Shown: positions 1-8,916 of the stretch, in pieces
How positions within the stretch are numbered: position 1 is the stretch's first letter
Layout: every line of letters starts with the position of its first letter
Assembly: GCA_001598975.1 (NCBI GenBank)
Contig: BBXU01002187.1
Span: 1-13,008, forward strand
Origin: Parachlorella kessleri
Lineage: Eukaryota; Chlorophyta; Trebouxiophyceae; Chlorellales; Chlorellaceae
Direction of reading: 5' to 3'
DNA: 13,008 nt
Made by a program: the position numbers and the translations under genes
The notes under the pieces: generated by a model
The model's input: only the letters and a program-made list of their open reading frames with translations
What the model was told of the DNA's origin: nothing
The model's database searches: none

Positions 1-36
1 TACGTATGCATATATATGTCATATATATGTACGAGA

Positions 37-118
37 CATACATACATACATACATGCATACATACATACATACATACATACATACATACATACATACATA
101 CATACATACATACATACA
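37..118. repeat. (CATA)n tetranucleotide microsatellite
   Basis: About 20 tandem CATA units with one interruption near 54-57. The tract lies upstream of a splice acceptor at 216-217, so it is probably inside the last intron of the upstream gene. Its open translation (repeating Tyr-Ile-His-Thr) is an artefact of the repeat. Confidence 0.95.
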
Positions 119-119
119 C

Positions 120-145
120 ATATATATATATATATATATATATAT
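120..145. repeat. (TA)n dinucleotide microsatellite
   Basis: An uninterrupted alternating A/T run directly abuts the CATA tract, giving a compound microsatellite of about 110 bp. It ends about 70 bases before the inferred splice acceptor. Confidence 0.95.
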
Positions 146-217
146 TGTATATATCATTATGCGCCCTTTGGGCCAGCCGCTGAGAGCATGTGCACCTCCT
201 CTCCCCCTCTCCCTCAG

Positions 218-478
218 CGGGGGTGTCAAGTGTCAGTAGCCCCACCCCATGCGCAGGCACGCAAGCCGCAGAGCGCCGGCGGGGATTTGGCGCCGCTGCC
301 TGGGCCCCAAGAGAGCTGCATGAGTGAGGCTGTGGCCAAGGACCTAGACAAGCTCCCCACCTCGCGGGCGCCGTCTGCTGCTCTGCCTGCTGAGCTGGGG
401 GCCGCTCCCGCGCCAGGACCGGGGGCGGCGCCAGCCGGCCCGGCGGCCGAGGTTGAGCTGACGACTAGCATCGTCTGA
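218..478 (+). CDS. Terminal coding exon of an upstream gene (partial, unknown product)
   Basis: I do not recognise this protein. A very strong pyrimidine tract (about 195-215) ends in CAG at 215-217, and a phase-0 open frame runs from CGG at 218 to TGA at 476-478, giving 86 residues. The codons are GC-rich at third positions, like the other exons here. The tail is hydrophilic then Ala/Pro/Gly-rich (AAPAPGPGAAPAG) and ends in TTSIV, which fits the class I PDZ-ligand pattern [S/T]-x-hydrophobic; whether that has any function is unknown. There is no membrane segment or recognisable domain. The rest of the gene lies left of the window. A TGTAA motif 473 nt past the stop supports this being a real 3' end. 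It could instead be a chance open frame, but splice signal, codon bias and poly(A) signal agree. Confidence 0.6.
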   Translation, partial: RGCQVSVAPPHAQARKPQSAGGDLAPLPGPQESCMSEAVAKDLDKLPTSRAPSAALPAELGAAPAPGPGAAPAGPAAEVELTTSIV

Positions 479-887
479 GGCAAGCCTGCTGGTGTGTCGG
501 TCCTGGAGACTTGTCTCCTGTGGGGCAGCCGCTGGCTTGTGAGCAGTACATATGTGAGCTCTAGGGAAATTGTGAGGACTGCTGACGGAAAGTTATGCTG
601 CAGGCTACTTGTTAGTGGTCGACAGTACTGGCTGCGAGTCCAATGCCTGGGTCGAGCAGGGCGGCGTACAAGGGAAGCTTCTAGTGATAGCAGCATGCCT
701 AAGCCAGGTGGTCTGGCTGGTTCATCAATTCGCCATCGTGTAGTTGTTGTCAGGTAAGTGGTGTAGTTTGTTGGATTGCTTGCAGCTCCCCTTCTTACTA
801 CACCGTGTGTACCATTCGAGGCGACCAGGCACAGCTGTCATGGTCAGAGCCATGCTGCTGGCAGTCTGCTGCTTAGATATATATAAT

Positions 888-992
888 GCGTTGAGTTCCG
901 TCTGGCTAGTACTGCTGTTGCCTTTCTGCTGGCTGTCTGCTTTCTGAATGTGTAAAGCATGAAGTCCCGTCTTGCTATTATTGCTGTTGCCT
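888..992. repeat. Imperfect 36-bp direct repeat pair around the poly(A) signal
   Basis: Positions 888-923 and 957-992 match at about 29 of 36 bases, with period 69; both end in the shared string TGCTGTTGCCT. The pair brackets the TGTAA at 951-955, so it is probably a local duplication in the 3' UTR or flank of the upstream gene. Confidence 0.7.
951..955 (+). promoter_or_regulatory. Poly(A) signal TGTAA of the upstream gene
   Basis: TGTAA is the usual green-algal nuclear polyadenylation motif, with cleavage roughly 10-20 nt downstream. It is the first TGTAA after the stop at 478 and implies a 3' UTR of about 490 nt. Confidence 0.6.
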
Positions 993-2076
993 ACTAATTG
1001 TTGACGTAGAAGTGGTGCCATTCGGTCCGACGGTGTTTGACATTATTACCCTTGTATGGTCGGGTCCAGTAGCTGCCATGAGCGTGCACCAGCAGGTTGG
1101 CAACGCCAGCAACTTGTGCATCCGTGTTAGCAACGCATCCCACACACTTACTGCCGCTCTTAATCTTCTATGTGTATACATGCCTTTGCAATTCTTAGCT
1201 CTGTCACATGTTGCTAGTGTTGCATAGACTACACTCGTGTTTGGGTTGGATTTGCCTGGTTGACCTCATGATGAGTTATTCACTGGTCACTGGGGCAGTA
1301 AGCACAAGTGCTTTTAGCAGTGGGTCATTCTATGTAGGAAGGAAGGGAATTTGAGAGCCCAGTATCAGCAGCACTGTGCAAGAACTTCCCCAGAAAGTGT
1401 GACTACAGCAAAGCTGCACGCATAGCCTGCTGGTTGTTGCTAAGCATGACATGCCCGGTCCTTCCAGGTGCGTACAATACAGGGCTGACAGCCTTACTGA
1501 CTCTACCCACTTTCTAAGGCAACCCCTGCCACCTTGACACCTGTAGGGAGGGTAGTTGCTCATGCTCACAGGGTCACTTGCCACTTCTCCTCTTGGTCAA
1601 TTCGTTCAGCGCCGTGCACGTCTATATGCCACCCAAGGGCTTGAGCAGGCTTCAACCCGCCCTTGTTGGGCGTGCTGCACCCTCTTGTTGCCTACGCACC
1701 CTCAAAAGTAGAAGCCCCTAAGGCCATCAAGAACACCTCTGCCACTCCTCACTTACGTACGATCTGTAGCCTGCAACAGAGGTATGAAACGTTTTGCACG
1801 CGGCAAGCAAGAATCGAAGGAACCGTGTTTTTGCGCGTGTTCGCGTTCCCCGCCAAGCCAGCGTGTTCATTTTCTTCTCTGGCCTCCCATCCATCCCATG
1901 CTCTCCATTTGGCAATCACCGGCTTCCTTCGGCCATCCTGCTTGTTTTAGGGGAGCCGGGAGCCTCTGACTTGCCGGCATCCGCTGCTGCATCCGCTCAT
2001 TTTTGATCACTTCTGCTAGTCTCGAGCACCCGTAACCTGTCCAGGCGGCCATCAGCAAGCCACCTTCGAGGCTGCC
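971..2076. other. Intergenic region, promoter and 5' UTR space without a recognised gene
   Basis: This stretch lies between the inferred end of the upstream transcript and the first ATG of the membrane-protein gene. Open frames here are under 100 codons, lack GC3 bias and show no known motif. I see no convincing TATA box. It should hold the promoter and 5' UTR of the downstream gene; an undetected upstream coding exon cannot be excluded. Confidence 0.6.
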
Positions 2077-5000
2077 ATGTCAAATGTGACCAGCGTGGTT
2101 AGCGGTTACATCCCCAGCTGCTCTCGGACATCGGCAGACAGCTTTCGGCAGGCTGACGCCCTTGAGTATGACCCCACTACCTATCATTACTACAAGGTAT
2201 CGGTCCTGGAACTCTGACGCTTGGCAAGGGGGCCCGCTAACGAACGCGGTGGCATGACGCACGGATTCCTCATAAGCCTGCTTCTTGTTTGTGCCTGCAG
2301 ACCCTTTGGCCCAACGTCATCCCAGGCATCGTGCTGGGTGGACTTGCGGCCGTGGGATTTTTGTTCTTTCTCTTGTGGGTGAGCAGATAAGGCAGCTACC
2401 AGTAGCAACGTCCTTGGAGCCCCAGCCAAGGGCTTCTGCAAGAGAGTCCGTCCGTCAGTGTCTCACCTGATAGTTGCCCTTTGTCTCTGGCCCTTCAGCC
2501 GTTTTGGCACTGCCTTTGCCGTGCTGCTTGGGGATTACAGTGGTGCCCCTTCCCAGCCCCTCTCCTGGTGTCTGCGCTGTAGCTCTGCATACAGTGCTGC
2601 CGGCGACGCCGCTCTCAGCGGAGGACTAAGGTGTTGCTAGATGCTGGGGCTGGCATCGAGCTCCAGTTCATCAGCGGGCGCCAGTACAACAGCCAATACT
2701 TCCAGCCGCCGCAAGGGCCCCTCCGGCGGCGGCTGACAGCCGGGAGGGTGTTCAAGGCTGCGATTGCACTGCTGGCGCTTGCCACAGTGGGTGTGGCAGC
2801 CTGGGGCCTGGCAGCAAGCATCCACGAAACCAATGAGACGGTGCCCTCCTTCTGGCACGTGGTGGACGCTGCTGACGCCAAGGTCAGCAGTCGTTCGGAC
2901 ATGGTCGGTCTGACCGAGCCCCTGGGCCGTTCAAACTCTGGTGGCAGCGTGCACGATCCCTCCTGACAAGCCGCTTGGCGGGTTGACATTTGCCTAATGA
3001 TAGCAACTAGAAGGTATTGGCTGGACTTCAAGAGCAGCAGTGTCACCGGGTTGGTGTGCAGGTGGCCAACGCGACTACCACGCTGAAAACGCTGGACAGC
3101 CAGATGACTCAAGTCTCCGATGCGCTGGATGTGCTGACTACACAGTGGACAAGTGGGTGACAACTGGGATCTCTGTGCCCTCGCCCTCTGGCGGGTTCCT
3201 AGCAGTGATACGTCCAATTTGCAGACTGGGGCCTTGTGCCCTCGCCCTCTGGCGAGTTCCTAGCAGTGATGCGTACAGTCTGCAGGCGGTGCACCGTGCA
3301 TATGCCTTTGGCCTATGGTCATCACCGGAATGCACAACCACGGAGGTGCTTGGAATGGAGAACATATGTTGTGCATCTTGTCGTGGGGCAGCATGGTAGG
3401 TGTGGCGCATGGCTGGCAGTGGGACCAGACAAAGTCAGCGCTGTGACTGATTGATCGCAGGAGTTTCTGGGGTGCTGAGTCAGCTGGGGGTGTCGTCTGA
3501 TGACATCAACACGTTGGGCAGCGTGCCAGCGGCGGCCAAGTCACAGCTAGATGACTTGCAGCAGGGGGTCAGGCAGGGCGTAGACCTGCTTCAGTCCAAG
3601 GGGAACCAGGCAAGTGTGGGCCGCAACCCAACCACCTCTGGTACGAATGGCACGCCGTGCTGCTGCTGCCCTTGGTTGGCACAGTGATTTTCTGGTATGG
3701 TGTGGAGAGACCGCTGTGTGTTGGGGCAGCGCAGCGCACTGCTTGTAGTGGGCGTCGTTAGCCTGTGACGGTTATTGCCTGCGTGACCGGGGCTGCGGGC
3801 CGTGGTGCGGCACAGCTTTTGCACTTGTGTGGTGCAAGGCCATGGCTGGTCTCCTGGTTGCAGTACAGCCTGAGCAGATGCTGGCTGCCGTGCAGACGAT
3901 AGTGGATCTCCGGAACGATTTCTATGAGACCAGCAGGGATGTGGAGAACAAGTGGAGGTTCATCCCCATAGCAGGCAAGGCCCCCTCTCACAGACAGGCG
4001 GCGCCTGGTGCGGTGCAACAGTACCCGCATGACTGCTACAGCGATGCATGCCACCTGCTCCAGCTGAGGGTGATGGATTGTGGAGTTGCTTGATCTTTAG
4101 GCTCTGCACCCCCCTCCCCTTTGTAACATTCCCCCCACGCCCCACTGTGGCACCCACTGTCACCCGTCTCTGTAGCTGTCCAAGGCCTACTCCCTGTGCT
4201 GTGCTGGCCTGCAGTGGTGTTTGGAGTGACCATCATCCTAGCAGCGCTGGTCGGGGTGCTGACGGTGTGGATGCGGTGGCCCCGCTGGGCGTCCTTCTCA
4301 GTCGCGCTGATGTGGCTGGCGGTGGTGCTGCTCATGTTCATTGGCGTCGGTGAGTCGATTGCCAGAGGCCGGCTGGTGTAGTGTGTGCCTTGTGTTTAAT
4401 GATGGCAGGAAAAGGTGCGTGAGTTGACACAGGGAGCGGGAGACACCGCTCCTGATTGTTGCTGCTTTGCCACGTTAGAGCATCAGTGCATTTCCTCGGG
4501 ATGCAGCCGCACAAATTGCAGTGGCTCCCCCGCGCCAAGCCGCAATCTGTTTTGACCGCTGCCCTCTTAACCGCTGCCCTTTTAACCAAGAGCCCACCAC
4601 CTCATGATCATTAGGCCACCCATGCTGCACCCAAGTTGTCAAGCCACCTTCAACCGCTTGCAGGGCTGATGAGGGGCGTGTACGAGGTGGGGCAGGACAG
4701 CTGTCTATACCTGGAGCCCTTTGCGCTGCGCTATGCCAACGATCACATAGGCGACCCTGGGGACAGGACCAAGGTGTTGGCAGCCCTGCAGTACTACTTT
4801 GGCGAGCGGGACATCCCCGATGCCCAGGCAAGTTGTGAGCGGCAGCGGCGGTGCCTAGCGGGCTGCGGGTGACAGCCTGTGACAGGCAGCAAGGTGGCGC
4901 AAAGCTGCGCGAGTGAAGGTGGACAAACAAGAAGGCAAGGGGAGTGTACGTGATGATGGCATCACCTACCTTAAAGAGCAGTGCTTCTGGGTGCACTGCA

Positions 5001-6703
5001 GGTGGCACAGACTTTGGTGGGGGCGGATACGCAGCAAGTGCACCAAATATTGCAGGTGGGTCATGGGCACGACTGGCAAGTACTCCATCTGCAGGCATGG
5101 CTGGGGGTGGGTGCTCTGGGCAGGAGGTTGCGGTCGGGCCCATGCAAGCCCGGGTGTGCACTGCCACAGGTGCCTGCACGCGTTCGCGAGAATTTCCATG
5201 AAACTGATCCAACGGATGAGAAATGGCCGTGAACGCAGCAAGCAAGGAGACTGTGTTGGCAGCCCAGTCGCGGGATGCGCAGACCATCTCAGGTGGCTGA
5301 CATGGCAGGAGGACAGGTCACCAAGGACAGTACTGACTGCACCTTGAGCCAGCAGTTGGGGCACTGGTGATCATGGCCGCCCTGCCTGCCTGCTTTGCGT
5401 GCTGTGCTGCAGGGCAGCCAGGTGCGCAGCATGCTGGCGCTCCTGGACCCCACGGGGCGGGACCTGGTCAGGACTGTTGGCCAGCTGGCGAGCATCCCCC
5501 AGGATGATGTGAACAAGATACTGGGAATCACAGTGCTGGTGCCGCGGCTGGAGCAGTCCGGTAAGCAGGGGTGCGGCTCCTTGCTGAAGGGGCTAACTAT
5601 GTGCCATGGGAAGCGTGCCATGCTGCTGGAGGTAGGGCTGCTTCATGTGCTGCTGGGTGGTGGTTGTCTGGGTGGGGAAGCTTATCTGAGTTGTTGAGGC
5701 TGGTTGATCGTTGGTTGTGGATGGGTTGGAGGGCAGAGGGACATGATTGTGGCAAAACCAGCCCTTCCAAAGCAAGCCATGTTCACAACAGCCACACTTG
5801 GTACAGTCAAGGGGCTTGCCCTTGTCATGCGTGCCACATTGCCACAAAGCGCCCTCCCTGAAGTCCTTAGATGGAGCCAGGCAGGCTCACATGCTGTTGG
5901 CCTCAGTGGGGCTTCATATTCTGTGGTACCGCCCTACCCTGTGCAGTGACCTCCCTGGAGCAGCAGCTGCAGCGCCCCAACATCGAGCCGGTGTACCAGC
6001 AGGCCAAGCAGTGGGTGTGCTGCGAGGTCACGGACAGCGCCTACAGCGTGTGGGAGGCGTGGACGGTGGCTGGCTGCCTGGGCTGGGTGCTGGCAGCAGC
6101 CTCCAGCGTGCGAGTCGTGCTGCACACGCTGGGCATCAGGCGGTCACAGGTGTGCGACCCTGACCGCGACTCTTACATGCGCCGAATTGTCATTGGCATG
6201 TCTCTGGCAAGTCTTTTGCAATCGGCTAGGCCCATTGTTTGGAGGACATGACGAAGAACACCGACGGCTAGGCAGGGTGCGACGCTGAGTATTGCTTGCC
6301 CCGTCACGCTGTCAGTAGTAGCCTGTTGTGCCATGTTAGCTGCCAGCGCTGCCTGCCCAGCCGGCATGCCGTGCTTTCCTCCCCATGCTCACAGAAGCGG
6401 CTAGAGGCCAGCCAGCCGGAGGCCGGCCTGCCGCCCGCCTTCCCGTACGTGGGCGATTCGCCAACAGGCTCTGAGAGTCACTACCGCAGCGACTCCGCGG
6501 CTGCAGTTGTGGCAGCCCCTGCCGCGCCGCCGCCGGCGGGCCCCGCTGCGTCCCCTGCCCCCGCAGCAGCCATGCCCCCGTCGCGGCTGGTGCCGCGGCC
6601 GGGAGGCCCCCCCACGCAGCCACCGGGGCTGCTGCCTGGCACCCAAGCGGCGGTGGGCCCAGCCAGAGGACCCCCTGGAGGCGCGGCTTTTGCCCTTGCC
6701 TAG
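2077..6703 (+). CDS. Five-pass membrane protein, plant At2g12400-like / prominin-tweety-like topology
   Basis: Twelve exons join in frame: 2077-2196, 2301-2378, 2583-2882, 3062-3152, 3461-3613, 3864-3974, 4176-4349, 4664-4827, 5002-5055, 5413-5560, 5947-6149, 6395-6703 (1905 nt, 634 residues). The ATG follows an in-frame stop at 2017-2019 and has G at -3. Predicted membrane segments: about 45-66 (VLGGLAAVGFLFFLLW), 122-146, 293-316, 322-344 and 499-523. A Cys/Arg-rich cytosolic loop (CCRRRRSQRR, ~71-80) follows the first. Two large loops (~147-292 and ~345-498) are helix-prone. The first has sequons N150 and N169 and no Cys; the second has C356 and C489-C490, possible disulfide partners. The tail (533-634) is Pro/Ala-rich. 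This 1+1, 2, 1 arrangement matches plant At2g12400-type proteins and, in topology, prominins and tweety proteins, so a surface or endomembrane role is likely; the biochemical function is unknown. Introns at 3975 and 4828 appear to use GC donors. Some junctions are ambiguous but preserve frame: 3609/3878 versus 3613/3864, 4831/4982, and an exon 11 end at 6206. No signal peptide is visible at this start, so an upstream exon is possible. Confidence 0.8.
3164..3285. repeat. 61-bp tandem duplication inside intron 4
   Basis: Two copies with period 61: 3174-3224 and 3235-3285 match at about 46 of 51 bases, and similarity extends a little to the left of each. Both copies end in TGCAG, resembling a splice acceptor. 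They lie in the intron 3153-3460. Confidence 0.9.
3975..4175 (+). other. GC-AG intron (intron 6 of the membrane-protein gene)
   Basis: The donor reads CAG|GCAAGG and the acceptor is CTCTGTAG|CT. The downstream exon (third and fourth membrane segments) needs a phase-1 donor. In this stretch the only GT dinucleotides fall in phase 2, so the GC donor is the one that keeps the frame. GC-AG introns are a known minority class with otherwise strong donor consensus, as here. Confidence 0.7.
4555..4584. repeat. 15-bp tandem repeat, two copies, in intron 7
   Basis: Two copies of ACCGCTGCCCTCTTA, the second with one change, lie in the intron 4350-4663, followed by the first bases of a third. No function is suggested. 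Confidence 0.85.
4828..5001 (+). other. Probable GC-AG intron (intron 8) with a tandem GC/GT donor
   Basis: The donor CAG|GCAAGT joined to the acceptor CACTGCAG|GTG keeps phase 0 on both sides. Four bases downstream lies a weaker GT donor (GCAA|GTTGTG). It would keep frame only with the acceptor AGAGCAG|TG ending at 4981, adding eight residues. I favour the GC version because its donor and acceptor are closer to consensus. Confidence 0.55.
5239..5292 (+). other. Candidate cassette or decayed exon within intron 9
   Basis: A 54-nt segment is flanked by AACGCAG on the left and CAG|GTGGCT on the right. It has no stop in the phase-0 frame required by its neighbours and is as long as exon 9. A different frame through the same DNA (VNAASKETVLAAQSRDAQTI) looks more protein-like but cannot be spliced in without breaking frame. 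Skipping the segment entirely (5055 to 5413) also keeps frame, so I left it out of the main model. Confidence 0.25.
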
Positions 6704-7300
6704 GCTCCTTAATTTCAACCCCATCAGCAGGGGCAGTGTGAGTTGAGTACCCGTATGCTTGCCCCGACCCCGCCGGTGCCCTATTTGGGCACCAAGTGAG
6801 GTAGTCCGTGTCAAGTGCGCTGGCTCCTGGCGGGACCAGGGGTTGCGCCCTTGGCTGGCGTCGCTGCAGCAGCCAGCAGGAGTCCTGGCAAGTCTGTTCC
6901 TTGAACCACAATAATCTTACAAGCATATGGGTGCTTGGGGAGGAGAGGGGCAGCGCTGCTGTGCAGGCAGCGTTTTGCGTGGGTTTCACCTCAACTTGTC
7001 CAAGCTAGGGTAGCTGAAAACCTTCACGGCTAGTCCTCCTCTGTGTATCTTTGCGTAATGCATGCGCTTGAACATAGCTGTCATGACTGGTGCATACCGA
7101 CTTGCAGTTTTCCCGCTACTTTTTCCATGCGCCCTCTCTCCTTTACATTGCTGGCTTCATGGCTGTGTGTGCTGGTTGGATTTCTTTGCTACTTGTCTCT
7201 GCATTGGGGATGCATCCACTGCGTTCTGCGCTGTGCTAGTGAAACACTGCATTCTTTTCAATTTTCGGGTACCAAACGACTCCTCTCCTCCTGGGGCGTA

Positions 7301-7325
7301 GGACGTGGTGGCATCTGCCACGTCC
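7301..7325. repeat. Short inverted repeat in the 3' region of the membrane-protein gene
   Basis: GGACGTGG and CCACGTCC form an 8-bp stem around nine bases. The inner GTGGCA/TGCCAC offers an alternative hairpin. It may be an RNA structure in the 3' UTR, or chance. Confidence 0.6.
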
Positions 7326-8173
7326 AGTAAATGCTTCTCTAGGCATATTACCTTGTCGTCGCCCTCGTCTTTCCGAATAAGCCATGTAGCCGGCCTGGCT
7401 TGCATACTTTGTTGCGTTACCTGCTATGCCTTTCGAAGTGGTTGTACAGGCTTGGTTGGTAGGTGGTACAACTGTACAGGCGTATTTGTTCACCTGTTGT
7501 GGGATTTGCTGAAGGTTGGACGTGGGGTCTTTCTCTGTGCCACTGTATCGTGAGCACTAGCCAAGACACAAAGTGTTAGGTTTCACCCAGAATATTCTAG
7601 CAGTGATGTGACTGGCGGTCGCGGAAACGATGGAATGAATCCAAAAAGCCCGTCAGCCGAGGTCATATTTGCATACTGAAGTTGCACATTGCCACCAATG
7701 CACTAGATCATAGCCGCTGTTTGGCTTGTGCAAAAGCTGTCGGTTTTCCGGCTGCCAGGCAGAACCAGAGCATGTCTTACACTCCCAACGCAGAAGTGTG
7801 ATTCCTATCACGATGCCACCGTCAACAAACACTACAGCCCCTGTCACTACAGTTCGCCTACAACTCTACAATAGTTGGCGCCCTTCGTTGGCTATTCGCA
7901 CGACCAGCCACTCTGACTATACACTGTCGCGGGGCTGGTTATTTACTATCTCACCCGCTGTCCAGTGGCTCTGGCGAATGTGGGGAGACACCTACTGGCA
8001 TATCAGTCAGGCAAGGCTACCTTGCAGCTGGTTCACAGCTACCATACCTACCCTGGACTTGCAACACCGGCCGCCACTTACAAAAGTCGGCGCTCTGTGG
8101 TTACTCCGGCCGCCCTCTCCTAATTTCCATCAAACTGTTTGGGGTACGGCTCCCGAACCAAACTCCAACTAAC

Positions 8174-8283
8174 TGTAACAGAGTTTTGCATACTTACGTG
8201 ACCAGCCCAGACCAACAGCTTGACACCAAGGCCAACCCTTCATGTGTCCGTAGTCTGCTCCCCAGCTTCTTCCACACCTGTAA
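8174..8283 (+). promoter_or_regulatory. Candidate poly(A) signals TGTAA for the membrane-protein gene
   Basis: TGTAA occurs at 8174-8178 and 8279-8283. I found no earlier plus-strand TGTAA after the stop at 6703, so a canonical signal would imply a 3' UTR of about 1.5 kb. A variant signal nearer the stop, or an unseen intron in the UTR, is also possible. Confidence 0.4.
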
Positions 8284-8598
8284 GCCTCACTTGATGTGTT
8301 GTTACACTGCCAATCTCTGCAATCTCAACAGGCAGGCCGGAGCCTGCATGACGCTGTACCGCAAACAAGAACACTGACTAGGCAACTATGAATCGAGGTA
8401 CATAGCAACCTTTCGGACTATATTGCAATATATTGTCGGGCACTCTGCTGTGTATGCTTCCCCACGTGCATTTCTGGCATTTGTATCGATTGTACTGACT
8501 TGAACTGACCGGCCTTGTCACCATCCAGCAGGCTGGCTGCTCTGCTGACTGACACAATTTCCTGGGTTGACTGCTTCTCGTGCCGTTCTGATGACATT

Positions 8599-8626
8599 CT
8601 GGGTGGCAGGTATACCTGCCACCCAG
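8599..8626. repeat. Perfect 28-bp palindrome
   Basis: The half-site CTGGGTGGCAGGTA is followed immediately by its exact reverse complement, with no spacer. It lies between the candidate poly(A) signals of the two convergent genes. It could extrude as a cruciform, bind a dimeric protein or mark a mobile-element remnant; none of these is shown. Confidence 0.95.
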
Positions 8627-8715
8627 GTAGCGCACAGGAAGAAACAGAGCACGGGATCCAACTGAGAACCATCACTGGCAGCACATAGCAAGTGTGCCAG
8701 GATACCAGTGCCTTC

Positions 8716-8737
8716 TCACTAGCCAGATGGCTAGTGA
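8716..8737. repeat. Short perfect hairpin
   Basis: TCACTAGCC and GGCTAGTGA form a 9-bp stem around the four-base loop AGAT. It is about 90 bp right of the 28-bp palindrome, between convergent genes. Confidence 0.85.
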
Positions 8738-8911
8738 CACAGCCCACCATGTTCAGTAAAGGTATACTGGTTCCTCAGCAGGATCAACTTGTATTGCACA
8801 TTATGCACACTGTGACCAGGCATTCTCTGGAACAAGCAGCCTCCGCGACAGGCCTCTCGCACTTGACAGGCTCACACCCTGAGCACTGCTGTGCACACCT
8901 AGCGGGCCACA

Positions 8912-8916
8912 TTACA
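8912..8916 (-). promoter_or_regulatory. Candidate poly(A) signal TGTAA of the phosphatase gene
   Basis: The plus strand reads TTACA, so the minus strand reads TGTAA. It is the first such motif past the phosphatase stop at 10134 and implies a 3' UTR of about 1.2 kb. Confidence 0.4.

Noticed and set aside
6..239. 77-codon open frame beginning in the microsatellite
   Set aside because: It is mostly a translation of the (CATA)n/(TA)n repeat and has no protein-like composition.
226..696. 156-codon minus-strand open frame
   Set aside because: It is antisense to the plus-strand terminal exon and its 3' UTR, with no domain and no splice or codon-bias support.
2499..2582. Possible extra exon following CTTCAG at 2498 (PFWHCLCRAAW...)
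   Set aside because: No usable donor of matching phase follows it; the only phase-0 GT would leave a 15-nt intron before the next acceptor. A single intron 2379-2582 keeps the frame.
2615..3217. 200-codon minus-strand open frame
   Set aside because: It mirrors exons 3 and 4 of the membrane-protein gene; high GC leaves antisense frames open.
4475..5287. 270-codon minus-strand open frame, the longest in the window
   Set aside because: It runs across exons, introns and the 15-bp repeat of the plus gene, has low-complexity content and no recognisable domain. The plus-strand exons show membrane segments and phase-matched splicing.
6336..6989. 217-codon minus-strand open frame
   Set aside because: It is antisense to the Pro/Ala-rich last exon, where GC-rich codons suppress stops on the other strand.
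7726..8172. 148-codon plus-strand open frame between the convergent genes
   Set aside because: It lacks an early ATG (the first is at 7812), third positions are not GC-biased as in true exons here, the composition is Trp-rich and irregular, and no domain is visible.
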